Positions 35,242 through 48,945 of a stretch of 64,000 nucleotides of DNA are shown here, piece after piece; positions within the stretch are counted from its first letter, which is position 1, and the number at the start of each line of letters is the position of its first letter. A program made the translations under genes and the position numbers. The stretch is from Paramarasmius palmivorus (lineage: Eukaryota > Basidiomycota > Agaricomycetes > Agaricales > Marasmiaceae): contig JAYKXP010000005.1 in the NCBI GenBank assembly GCA_037176845.1, forward strand, positions 186,001 to 250,000. Direction: 5' to 3'. The notes under the pieces are model-generated. The model worked only from the letters and a program-made list of their open reading frames with translations. It had not been told where the DNA came from and did no database searches.

Positions 35242-35469
35242 GGATGAGACGCGCTGGATTGGCGCGAAGATGAGCGAATCGGGAGAGACCTTGGCGTGAG
35301 AGCTGTGGGACGAGTTCCTCAGTTTTGGTTCATTCGGCAACTAACAGCGAATCAAGCGAAATATTCAGTTACCAAACTACTGTTTCTTGTCGTTCCCTTC
35401 CCAACAACTCGGAATGTACTTCACGTCCATCATGATTTTCTTTCCGCTATTCTCTTACCATACGCCTCC

Positions 35470-37655
35470 ATGTCGATTCATGGCTCTGTGTCTTCCCAAA
35501 CGCTCCCTGCGCAGGACTCAAGGCCCAAAATCGTCAAGTATGCAAAGACCGTCGTGCACCATGTTCAGAAACACGTAGGCGTTGGAATAATCTGCGCCGT
35601 TGCGTATTTCGACCCGTATGTCTTTTGGAAAATTTCCAGGGATATTCTTTCTGACTCGTCTGGGATGCAGGGGAAACTGGAGCGTCGACCTACAGGCAGG
35701 AGCTGATTTTGGCTATCGTCCAATGCTCTTTGTCGTTTTGATGTCAGGCATCGGCGCGATACTTCTTCAGGTATGCAATGGAAATTTTGGAAAATGCTAC
35801 CTACTAATTTTCGCGTTAGACACTCGCTATTCGATTAGGTTGCGTCACAGGCATAGGTGCGCGATGGCTCAGCTAGCGGGGCGATTTGATTGACAAAACA
35901 TTTTTAGACCTCGCGTCTCACTGTAGATTGCTTCTACACGACCACCCAAAGTATCCCCGTCTCGTCAGGCGGGCTGTACTATATCCACTCTATGTGTGTG
36001 CTGAAGTGGCCATTATCTGCACCGATCTGGCCGAGCTACTGGGTTCTGCGATTGGCCTATGTTTAATCTTTCCACGACTGCCTCTATGGGCAGGGGTTTG
36101 CTTGACCGCGGTGGATATTCTAGTGTTCCTTCTGTTCGCAGATCCTTCACGCGGGAATGGCCGACCAGTCAAAGTCTTTGAGTTGATCATCATATCTCTT
36201 GTGAGGCAATTATTTCGAAATGGTTCCGATGGGACGCTCACCATTGCGCTCAGGTGCTCGCAGTGTTCTCGTGCTTTGTGGTGCTGATTGTCAAAGTCAA
36301 GCCAGATTGGCCGAGGGTGTTCATTGGATATATCCCATCGAAAAATTTATTCCAATCATCGCCCAATGCCGTATACGCAGGTTGGTAGTTGTTCCAAATA
36401 AGCATTCAAGAATGACGTCTGACTGTTCATTACTAGCGGTAGGCATTTTAGGCGCAACAATCATGCCACATGCCTTGTTTCTTGGATCTTATCTTGCGAC
36501 GCAAGATCGTGTGTCGCTTCCATCTTCGGTAGTCGCCCTCCCAGCACCGACAGTACAGCGCACTGTTCGCTCGTGCTTGAAAGACTTCTTTGGGAAGTAT
36601 TTCTATGTCACCAAGGCAGAGCGCGATGCTGCTGCAAGAGATTATAGGACAAAGTACGGGGAACGAATCAATAATCCCCTGTCCTTCATCCGCCAGCACT
36701 TGTACCACACCATCACAGACGTCGTCACCAGTCTGCTCGGATTTGCCATTCCAATCAACTCTGCGTAAGTAAACATTTCTATCACCATTATATTCGACCC
36801 TAAAATGTGGATGACCCTTTAGAATTCTCATACTTGCTGCCACGGTCTTTCATGACAAAGTGTTTGACAAATCGACCATTGGCCTATTCGACGCCCATGA
36901 TCTCATTCAGCGAGACGTTGGAAAAGGTATGGATCATCAACACATGAGCTATTAACCGACACTTATGCGAAACAGGGGCCGCTTTTCTGTTCGCACTAGC
37001 ACTCGTATGTGCTGGTCAAACAGCAAGCATAACAGCTACTCTTGCAGGCCAAGTCGTGTCCGAAGGCTTCATTGAATGGAGAATGTCGGTAAGTGCGGCG
37101 TGTATTTCGTCAGTTTTCATTTCACACATACGTCTATAACAGCCATTCTTGCGACGATTGATCACACGGCTTATAAGCCTTGTTCCATCTGTGGCAGTCT
37201 CCGTGTCAGTGGGGCGAGAAGGGGTTGACACATTGCTAGTGGCTTCCCAGGTCGTCCTTTCAGTCACCCTTCCGTTCCTCGCGTTCCCGTTGATCTACCT
37301 CACGTCCTCGGCAGTGGTGATGCAAGTCGTCAAGCCTTCGACACCTTTGACATCAACGTCGGAGCTGGACGACGAAAAAGAGGACTTTGAGCGTCGATCT
37401 CAGGTGGAGATTTCCCAGACCGTTTCCGCGCGTGTGATTGGCACGGAAACACTTCACGACGTCGACATTAATTACAACAATCCACCTGCTGTTATCCCCG
37501 AGAGCGTGGATAATTCGGACACCGCATCGTCTATACAAGAATATCTCGACTTTAGCAATGGGAGAATTGTCACCGCCTTCGCATATGCGATTTGGGGGCT
37601 GATCGTCACTGCTAATGCATATGCGATCGTCATGCTGGCCATGGGGAGAGTGTAA
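35470..37655 (+). CDS. Nramp (SMF-type) divalent metal transporter
   Basis: Proton-coupled Mn/Fe transporter of the Nramp family. Start chosen at 35470 (MSIHGSVSSQTLPAQDSRPK); several other frames upstream are unrelated. The TM1 metal-binding motif DPGNW is formed across the first intron (CAVAYFDP + GNWSVDLQAGADFGY). TM6 carries GATIMPHALFLGSYL, with MPH intact as in yeast Smf proteins. A loop RNPLSF-like region (GERINNPLSFIRQHLYHTIT) follows, then GLFDAHDLIQRDVG, FLFALALVCAGQTASITATL and AGQVVSEGFIEWRM, a typical Nramp signature. A hydrophilic insert of about 90 residues (DDEKEDFERRSQ) precedes the last helix (FAYAIWGLIVTANAYAIVML). Eight or so introns. Confidence 0.92.
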
Positions 37656-38411
37656 TGATATGCTTGGTATGACTAGGACCTTGTTTCGGATTTTTTCAAT
37701 TCTGTAACCTTAGTTTCGTTCAATGTGCATGTGTATATTATTAGTTATTCATAGAACATGGAACCCAGTTTGATAGTGGCATATTCTTTCCCATGTAAAG
37801 AGTGCAATAACGATCGAAGTGGCATACATCATGCGCATATACGGATACACCAGAGCACACCAAAGCCCGCATTTTTCTTTGTAAGTAGGCATGTTTACCG
37901 CATGTTGCGGGGTTAGCACTACTTTCGTAAGACGGTTCCGAATTTCTGATGGTTCATCTCCAAACTCATTAAACACTTGTTGTCATTATTGATCGCCACG
38001 ACAAGTTCTGGCTGAGCGACAAATAAATATTATTGGGCTTTATGAAACTACTGTTGTACATTCGAAAAGGCGAACCAGAGAGATTGAACGAAAGATAACA
38101 TACATATATATCGAAAGAGTGCGGTATGTAGGAATTGCGAGCTTTGCGAATATTGGAGAGAGGGAAATTCATATCGTGATCACGTCCGTCACTGGGCCAT
38201 AGGCGGTACGATACGTGATACAACGAATGCGCAGGGCGTGCCTCAGTTTCGTCAAGAAACAGAACAGAATCCAGGCGACGAAAACATAATAAAACAAGCC
38301 ACGATTGACGCATAAGTAGCTGCAAAAAGGTTCATGAATAAAGGGAAAACAGGTCACAAGAGATAGACTTACATGAGACAAGAAGGCATACATACAATTC
38401 AGCTGGTCAAT
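37656..38411. other. Convergent 3' region between Nramp and C2H2 genes
   Basis: About 755 bp, AT-rich, no supported gene. On the minus strand gtaagtctat...ttttgcag at about 38317-38372 looks like an intron in the 3' UTR of the C2H2 gene. A hydrophobic 74-codon frame overlaps it and is not considered real. Confidence 0.4.
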
Positions 38412-39522
38412 TTACTTGACATCGTTGCAGTTACACTCGGCGTTACGACCAACCCAACTTTTACCGCAAGAGTCACACCAGGTCCTGGGGCCCTTCTCAA
38501 CGCCAACAGACTTCTTAGACGAGGCGGAGTGATGCGAGGAGCAGACCGACTCATCGCGATGAATACTGATGAGGTGACGACCAAGGTCGTGCTTTCGGCT
38601 GAAGGACCTGCCACATGAGCGGTGGGGGCAGACATGGGGCTTGAGACGGTTTGGGTCATGAGTCGCCATGTGAGTCTTCAAGTTGTAAGCCCTGGCAAAT
38701 GCTGGGGAAAATGTTAGCTCATCTCACATACAAAAAAGAGGGAAGGGATTTACCTCTGGGGCAAATGTTACACCTGTACTTCTTCCTCGGGTCAGCCTTG
38801 ACCTCGTCAGTGGGCTGAGCCAACGGAATAGACGACGGAGTGATGGGGAGCTGAGTCGTCACATGGGTAGGAGACACGGCAGCGGGATTGATGGACGTTG
38901 CATAACTCAGAGAGTTGTAATAGTCCGTTGGCATGACGCTACGAGTAGCAGGACCGTAGTCTGAGAAACTCGAGCGGCCATTGTAGACTTTGCCGTTGTT
39001 CTGTCCATGACTTGGTGGGCTGCGCGGTGGTGTGGGCGGCATAGTGCCAAAGGCGGAAGGATCGACGCCGTCGAGGACGCCCAGCTGGGATCCGTTGGCA
39101 CCGTAGTCAGACGCGACGTCAATGCGTTGAAACTCCATATCGAGGGAATCCAAAGGGAAGGAGTAGTTTGTTGCAGAGTAGGGCGAAGTGGAACTATAGA
39201 AGGACTCTGAATATGAGGACAAGGAATCATAGGCAGAAGCCGATTCGGATGAAACAGTTAACGTGGAGGGGGGTCCACAGGTTGGTGTCTCCGATCGAAG
39301 TAGGGTGAAAGCGTCCGTATTATTGACCGTGAGAAGCTCCAATGTGAGCGGGTCGATTCCAGCGAGGCTCGAATCTAGTTCAGATTCGAAGAGATCTGGG
39401 TGAGGTGCAAGGACCTCGCCTGTTTGCGAGCTGTAAAAATCGAATTGTTGCTGAAGCTTCGCATAATCGTTGTTATAAAAATCGAATCCTGGAGTCGCAA
39501 ATCCGTTGGGGTTGGAAGTCAT
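38412..39522 (-). CDS. C2H2 zinc-finger transcription factor
   Basis: Two clear C2H2 fingers near the C-terminus: YRCNICPRAFARAYNLKTHM..H (first finger split by the only intron seen, about 38696-38752) and HVCPHRSCGRSFSRKHDLGRH..H. The FARAYNLKTH/FSRKHDLGRH arrangement resembles the fungal Crz1 group, but the match is to the finger class, not a proven orthologue. A third Cys-rich segment, TWCDSCGKSWVGRNAECNC, ends the protein. The N-terminal 250 residues are Ser/Tyr/Pro-rich and acidic (DSLSSYSESFYSSTSPYSAT), typical of an activation domain, with a proline stretch MPPTPPRSPPS. Start MTSNPNGFATPGFDFY at 39522; an open extension upstream to 39678 looks non-coding. Confidence 0.85.
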
Positions 39523-39855
39523 AGCTGCGGATACGGGAAATGGAGAGTGCTCGCAGTTGAGTAAAAAGGGCTGAAGATGGTGGTTGGGAAGAAAAGAGCT
39601 TTGACTCCAAGGTGATGAAACACACTGCTGCGGAGAACAACAACTACAAACACAATATACCCGTCTCGGCAAAAACACGTCAGTTCAGATGACAAACCAC
39701 ATATGGGCTATGCTGCGCCCACATTTTACAGCTTTCTCAATGATTGAGAATCTCAACAGCAGTTTGGACATACATAGTATACAGACAGATAGCTATCAAT
39801 TTCACTAGAGATAATACAAAAACAAAAACAAGAAAACCATAGCCTTGCAAAAAAT
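39523..39855. other. Intergenic: C2H2 promoter and MCM5 3' end
   Basis: 333 bp between two genes both on the minus strand. Should contain the C2H2 gene's promoter and the MCM5 3' UTR. Nothing specific recognised. Confidence 0.4.
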
Positions 39856-42698
<2,843 letters not shown>

Positions 42699-42932
42699 TA
42701 TAAGAGATGGTGATGGTGGAGTTCAGAGATTGAGCGCGTTTGAACTTTAGGGCAGGCCATTCACGCGTCTTGTCACACACTGTCACAGCTTGGACTCCTC
42801 ACTCCTGACTCTCATTGCCAATTGCTGAATTTCAATATTCACCTTGCCCGTATTTGCCCTCGATGTCTCAGACGATCTCAGAGAACGACTCCCATTTTCC
42901 CCCTTTGTGCTTGAGGCGGACCCCTTGGCTCT
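42699..42932. promoter_or_regulatory. Divergent promoter mcm5 / MYND gene, with ACGCGT
   Basis: 234 bp between opposed starts. One ACGCGT (MCB-type) lies at 42763-42768, 65 bp from the MCM5 ATG, and GCGCGTTTGAA at about 42734 is E2F-like. MCB control of MCM genes is known in yeasts; here it is inferred. Confidence 0.55.
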
Positions 42933-44738
42933 ATGGACTGTATCGTTGTCGGCAAGTTCACGTTCTGCGCTGCTCATGGTAGCGAATACTGCAATCACTG
43001 CTATTGCGACTACCGCTTGACAAATAACATCCGTATCAAGGAAGAGCTGTCTAAGGCGTTCCCGAAACTCTCAGAAATACAGTTGCTGGTATGTTGTGAC
43101 CTCTTCAATCGCTTGTTCCCACTAAGATATCTGCTGGTCATTGCAGGATAGACCACCTCTCTCGAATGCCCTCGAAGTTGCGACGGCTTCGAAGATCGAG
43201 GATGACGAAGGCGAGCCATTCTATCAATGTAAGATTCACAAAGAAACCGATTGTGAAGCCTGCTTTGATTGGGCAAAAATGGCCATCACGAACATGAAGC
43301 GCTTTAATTCGCTGGGCAATGCCATAGCAGTCGAGACAAGTCGGGAAGAGAAGTTGAGCTTGTTGACTGCGATGGGCATCGATATTTCGCCATCCAGTCG
43401 TCTCCCTGACAAAGTGTTGCGCCAAAAGCTCCAAAGTACTATTGACGCAGCCCAATACATTCAAAGGATCATCCCCAAGTACGACGAACCTGGTACTCCT
43501 ATTAATCCGGCTTCCTTTCCGTTATGGTCCAAAAAATCCGAAACTAAGTCGATTTACGAGTCTGTTCGCCGCGGCAATATCGCGGAGGCTTACCAGAACT
43601 GCAGCGCAAGAATGGCAGGGACAACGGCGTTTCCGCTTTACGAAAATGCTTATATGGATGTCAGACAAACAATCATGACTTTGGCGAAGAACATGGACGA
43701 TGGTCACGACGCCGCCATTCTACAGGATAAAGACCACAACTCTGCTATTTGCATCCGCGTACGTCGTAAGTCGCCAATGCATTGCAAGGCGCTCAATGTT
43801 TTTACAGGTGGTTGAAGTTCGGAAGGCGGCACAGGGTGTTCCAATGTTAATTGTCTTATGTGGAAGAGGAACGCGCGATGCACCTGTGGATACGACTATA
43901 GGTTGGGTTCAGCAATTGATCAGGAATCCCCGCGGTTTTCCTCAAATTACTGCCACCATCGAAGAGCAGAATCTTCTTCTCTCCATCCTGAATACGAATG
44001 CGACTCGTCTTGCCTCGGAATATAGCCCCACTCGAAGGAAGCTCGAAAAGAACTTTATGTTATCATTCCTTCTCCCAATGGGTCCCATCAGTCAACAAGA
44101 TATAGGTCGTCTTTCTGCGAACGCTTCTGGTTGTGTCATGTGTGGGAATAAGACGGTTAGTAAGTGCTCACAATGTTTATCCATCGAATATTGTGGTCGG
44201 GGTAGGGCAATCTATTCGCTGTATTGAAACTCCACTGATAGCGACTACAGAATGTCAACGAGCGCATTGGAAGGAGCACAAACCTACTTGTATCTCTTTG
44301 AAGGGCGGAAAATGGAACAGGGTCAAGTTGTCAATGGAAAATCAACAGATCCGACTTGCCGGTGCCCTGGGTCAAAAAGTCTACGCATTTTACATGAATA
44401 ACCAGACTCCTCTCGACCAGCAAATCTTTGATCAAGCAGGGGACTACGAAGTCAAGCCCAGCATCGCTTTTCCAAACATCCACGGGGACAACGCCTTTCT
44501 TGTCAAGATTCAACGTTCGCTGAGGAACCCAATGGCCGCAATGATGTTATACGATAGGCAGCGGAGCTTCCAGTTATGGTTGGAAACGGCTGACGATCCA
44601 GAAGCGTTCTTGGTTGCTACGAAGGAGATAATCGCAAGTCCGAACGGTATGAAGATTTACAGATGGGCGAAGCGGACGGGTGATTGTGAGCTCGATATAT
44701 GTTTTGACAGAGCCCCGCCGAAAGACCCACTCTGGTAG
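42933..44738 (+). CDS. MYND-type zinc-finger protein
   Basis: The C-terminal third contains a MYND finger: CVMCGNKTVSKCSQCLSIEY, then across an intron (about 44196-44251) CECQRAHWKEHKPTC, giving all expected Cys/His ligands. The N-terminal exon from ATG 42933 (MDCIVVGKFTFCAAHGSEYC) holds a second Cys/His cluster, CAAHGSEYCNHCYCDYR, followed by a second short one, YQCKIHKETDCEACFDWAK. No SET domain is seen between them, so it is not a SMYD-type enzyme. MYND domains bind proline-rich peptides; the partner here is unknown. An in-frame stop just upstream of 42933 supports that start. Stop 44736-44738 (PPKDPLW). Confidence 0.82.
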
Positions 44739-44895
44739 ACTGCCGAACGATTGTAAATTATTGTATATCTATCAGAAAGTGATTTATTGAAGACTAATCG
44801 GCAGTGCCGGTGGATTCAGAGAAGAGAATCTGAGGAATCAAGGTGACGCGTGTGCCATAACGTGACGCGAACCTTCTTTGTTTCTACCATCACCG

Positions 44896-46310
44896 ATGAG
44901 CGCGATGGATACAGACGTTGAGGAACTTTCTGTGGTTCTCCCCTCCACAACTACATCTGGCCTTTCCATATCACTGTAAAATCATCTTCGTTTGATGTCT
45001 TGCGTGCAATCTGACGGTATGAACAGGCATCCACTTCCGATTCTAAACATTTCAGAGCATCTGACTCGTCTGAAACTTCAAACCAACACTCCTTTGCCGT
45101 TTGGTAAGGCAAATGAACCAGATCCTGGTATTAGCTGACAGTGGTCACAGTCCTTGGTGCCCTATTGGGTCAGCAAAATGGGAGAGAGGTGGAGATCGTG
45201 AACACGTTTGAACTGGCGGTAGAAGGGGAAGCCGAGAACATCGACCATGGTTTTTTGGTAACAAGACGGGATCAGTGTGTGTGTGCATCGGTTATTTTCT
45301 GATTGAGAGGTCTGACTGGTCTACTATTCGCCAACTCCCTAGACAAACAAGTCTTTCCGTCGCTAGAATTCATCGGATGGTACACCGTGGCGCCTCAGCC
45401 AACACCTCGACATATCGCCCTTCATGCAGAAGTATGTCGAGTCAAAACATAGATCCAGGCTTAATAACTCATTCGACACTTAGTTCACCGGCTATTGCTC
45501 GACACCGCTTCTCCTTTTACTTCAACCTGGAAACACTCTGACTGGAAGTGCCGATGGAAAGTCTCAGGATCTACCTTTCAAAGCCTATGAAGCCACAGTG
45601 GAGATCAAAGATCGCAGTTCGCGGTCTGTCTTCATTGAAGCACCATTCACAGTCGAGACGGGAGAAGCTGAACGTATCGCGGTTGATTGGACAGCCCGTG
45701 GAGGGGGCAGTGGCACAAGCTGTTAGATTATCCACCTCTATCGCTCTCAAGCTCTACTGACAAGTGAAATCACAGTGGAATCGCACCTTCAAACGCAACG
45801 TGCAGCCGTGAAAATGTTGTATGACAGAATCCTGGTCTTGGTGCAGTATGTAACCGATGTTATCGCAGGTTATACCAGCTATTACGACGTGTTTGGACGG
45901 CATCTAACGGTTCTTTTCAGAGAAAGCGCCTGCTGACCACGGTATCCTGCGTTCAATATCGGCTTTGATTGCTTCGTTGCCTGCCAGCGAGAATAAACAC
46001 TTCCGTCAGGAGTTCAATACCGTGAGTACTCACCTCGACAATATTCACTTTATCTCACGTTCTCTTTATCTATAGGAATACGAAGACGTCCAATTAACCG
46101 CATTCTTGTCTTCCCTCACAAAGTCAACCAACATTCTCAACGATGTGGGTTATTTTTCCACTTCTATCATGCTCAAGCCTCATCTATTCTTAGATCGTTG
46201 ATAAACATATCTTCATGACTGCTAGTCGTGATGAAAGATACGTAAGTCGTCGTAGGATGATGGGGAGCAGACACCCTGCCTTTGACTCCAATTGGGATCG
46301 CATGGCTTGA
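44896..46310 (+). CDS. csn6: COP9 signalosome subunit 6 (MPN domain)
   Basis: Non-catalytic MPN subunit of the COP9 signalosome, which removes Nedd8 from cullins. About nine exons. MPN landmarks: HPLPILNISEHLTRLKLQTN, VLGALLGQQNGREVEIVNTF, ELAVEGEAENIDHGFLVTRR and VFPSLEFIGWYTVAPQPTPR. The JAMM His-x-His metal motif is absent (HIALHAEFTGY), as expected for CSN6. C-terminal helices: LESHLQTQRAAVKMLYDRIL, ILRSISALIASLPASENKHF and FLSSLTKSTNILNDIVDKHI. The final RYVSRRRMMGSRHPAF overlaps a perfect GTAAGT but reads on in frame and resembles the family's RRRM tail, so I end at TGA 46308-46310. Confidence 0.9.
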
Positions 46311-46618
46311 ACGCCGCATTACTGCTGTCATTTTGCTGTTTGTATGATGTACTAAAATGTGAATACATTCATTATGATTGTCGCGAACAAGTATTGCAGC
46401 ACAGAAATTAGGTATTATACATGGTACAAAGATAATAGCAGATAGCGAGTAGACATATACACAAATGTAGACTAATCGTGTATGATGCGCGAGGAGTATG
46501 CAAGAGATGTAGAATGCTAGCCTTAATACAGTTGAAGGTATTAGGAATGCTCTGGAGGTGTTAGGTCGTTACGGTTCATTACGATTCATCAGTGGTTATT
46601 TGAACGAGGTTCCTGGAA
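46311..46618. other. Convergent 3' region csn6 / FRAY kinase
   Basis: 308 bp, AT-rich, no gene. It contains a possible alternative last exon of the kinase just left of 46619 (minus strand, acceptor ttccag at about 46611). Confidence 0.4.
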
Positions 46619-48681
46619 TCAATCCGAGTTAATGAATGCTAGCCCTAATTGAACAATTGAGGGCTCACCATGGCTGCTACCTGGACGCTTCACTTTGCCA
46701 CTAAAGGAGGCCGCTCGTCTCATTTTAGAACTTGTCGCAGTCTTGATTTTGGCCCATAAACCAGCCTGCGCTGGACTAGAGGATAACCTCTGTAATCGGT
46801 GGTTCGGTAATGATGAGGGAAGCTCTGCCACTATTATGTCGGTCCTTGTATCAGATGTCGCTGACACTTTGGTATCAACTTCTGATAACGAAGATGCTTG
46901 AGTGTGAGGAGAAGAGGACGCTATGCTTTCGCTGGTTGTCTCATTGTCGGACGGCGACGTCGAGACAAGTGCCGGAGAAGAAAGAGCATCTGGCAGTTCT
47001 GCTTCAGCCTCTTCGTTTATTGATGTCGGGTCGGCAGCAAAAGAGACGGCCCTGGAAGGTGATCGACTATTCTCTTTTTCGTCGTCCATCTCAAACACTG
47101 TATCGGATTGGCCTGTAGCTGCGGCGGCAAAGTCTTGAGAAATCCTTCTCTTAATCAAAGTTGGGGAATGAATGGTGGTGGCAAAGTCCCACGACTCAAC
47201 GGATCGGTGAGTTTGTGCATTCGGTAAAACACGTCTCTCTTGTCTTTGACTGAGCGGTGGCAAATCCTCTGAAAATAGTAAGGCCCTGTGACGATAACAA
47301 ATAAGAAGCACACGAACTCAAGATCTTGCTAATAAGATACGTCTTCTTTTTTGTGCCTTTGAAGAACGACGACTGAAGGAGTTGCTCAGCGGTTGGCCTG
47401 GCAAGTGTTCAGGACAATTGATAGGTCGTCAGATAAATGAAGGCATTACCGTCTCGAGGGGTCTTTTGCTAAGCAACTCTCGATCATCTCTTGAAACGCC
47501 TTGGAATATTTGAACTCCCCACCATCACGGTCTAGAGTGGGTGGAGCGTCTTGTATCCTGCGAGGAACATTATTCCGTGCCGGCTGAGAAGATGAGAAGC
47601 GTGCTTACGTCCTAAGCAAGACCTTTTGAGGAGATTCACGAGACCTTGGGGGCCTACCCAAGGTCAGTTCAAGAGCAGTGATGCCAAAACTCCATATGTC
47701 GGCGGAGGAATCATACTGTTTTCCCAATATAAGCTCAGGTGCCATCCAGCAGGGCTGAAAATACTGCGTGTGAGGAATGCTGATTGCGGAGACAAATACA
47801 AACCTACCGTTCCCACAAATGACTTTCGTTTTCCCATCTTTGGTCGAGAAGTTATTTCTGGTTCGACAACAATGACGCGCCTCGAAGAAACACTAGAAGT
47901 TGTACTAGTAGCAGACGTGGCGCGTTGGTGTAGCGATTTAATATGCGATGAATGTGGAGTCGAAGCTGACATGTGTCTGGAGCTATCCTCTGAAAGATCG
48001 GCGGCAACGCCCAGGTCGCCGAGTAGAACGGTCCCATCATCATCAATTAGCAGGTTGGCCGCTTTCACGTCGCGGTGAATAAACCCATTAATGTGGAGAT
48101 AGCTAGGAGCGGTAGTCAGGTCACCTAAAGTGGTTCAAGTGAAGGCAATCAACGTACTTGAGCCCTTGAAGTGCTTGCTTTAGAATGCACTTTATGACAT
48201 CCTCCTCCAAACCGCCGGGCCACCCGTAATGCATCACATCGGCAGCACTGCCCTTGTTCATGAGTCGCATAGCGATGTAGAGTTTGTGGCCATCCATCCA
48301 GGAACCTCGAACGCGAAGAACATTAGGGTGTTTTGACAGAGACATGAGCGTTGTCTCTCGTTGTAAAAGCGCAAGTGAATGGGGTGGTAGTGAGTCCAGA
48401 TCGAGTACTTTGAGAGCACAGCGTATGGGTTGCCTATCTTTTGGTTGGTATTCTGCAGCGTATACTATTGAAGAGGCACCGAAGCCTATGGAAGAGCCTA
48501 TTGTGTAGTCCTGTGGGTCATCACTGGGGAGGATGAGGATATGACGAGGCGAGATAGTAGCGGCAACATACCTGTACATCTCCCAGTGATCTTCAACGGC
48601 ACCTATGAAAGGGGACATGATTAGTGAGCTGCCAGCAGCCCTCTGTACCGGTGGATCATTTGTATGTACATCCGTAGGCAT
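46619..48681 (-). CDS. STE20-group kinase, FRAY (SPAK/OSR1) type
   Basis: Germinal-centre-type Ser/Thr kinase. Start [20 protein letters not shown] at 48681. Kinase motifs: [20 protein letters not shown] (loop), [49 protein letters not shown] (DLG for DFG) and [20 protein letters not shown], the last joined over an intron. FVGTPCWMAPE is shared with SPAK/OSR1. About 50 extra Ser/Thr-rich residues lie between DLGVAA and the activation loop ([19 protein letters not shown]). The C-terminus is Ser-rich with [15 protein letters not shown] and ends [16 protein letters not shown]; an alternative splice at the GTGAGC within it would end SSHGTSFK instead. The C-terminal PF2-like peptide-binding domain of animal FRAY kinases is not evident. 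Confidence 0.87.
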
Positions 48682-48945
48682 AATGGGAATCGAGTGGAAG
48701 AATTAGAAGATGAGGGATTAGCAATGACCGTGACGAGAAGCGAGAGAGGACGAAAGGGGCACCCTTATCATATGCAATGACACACTCCTTCCCGACACTT
48801 CGCCTAAGCCATCACAGCATGCCGTTCACAAAGGCCGTGAATGAATGAAGGATCACTCTTCCCAAGTCTTCTTTGCCTTCTACAATTTTATTTATAACAA
48901 ATACATGGCGGAATACAACTTCATAGCTCTAAAAATAGGGGTTTA

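Noticed and set aside
38169..38393. Hydrophobic 74-codon minus-strand frame
   Set aside because: It lies in the 3' UTR of the C2H2 gene and overlaps what looks like a UTR intron. No homology recognised.
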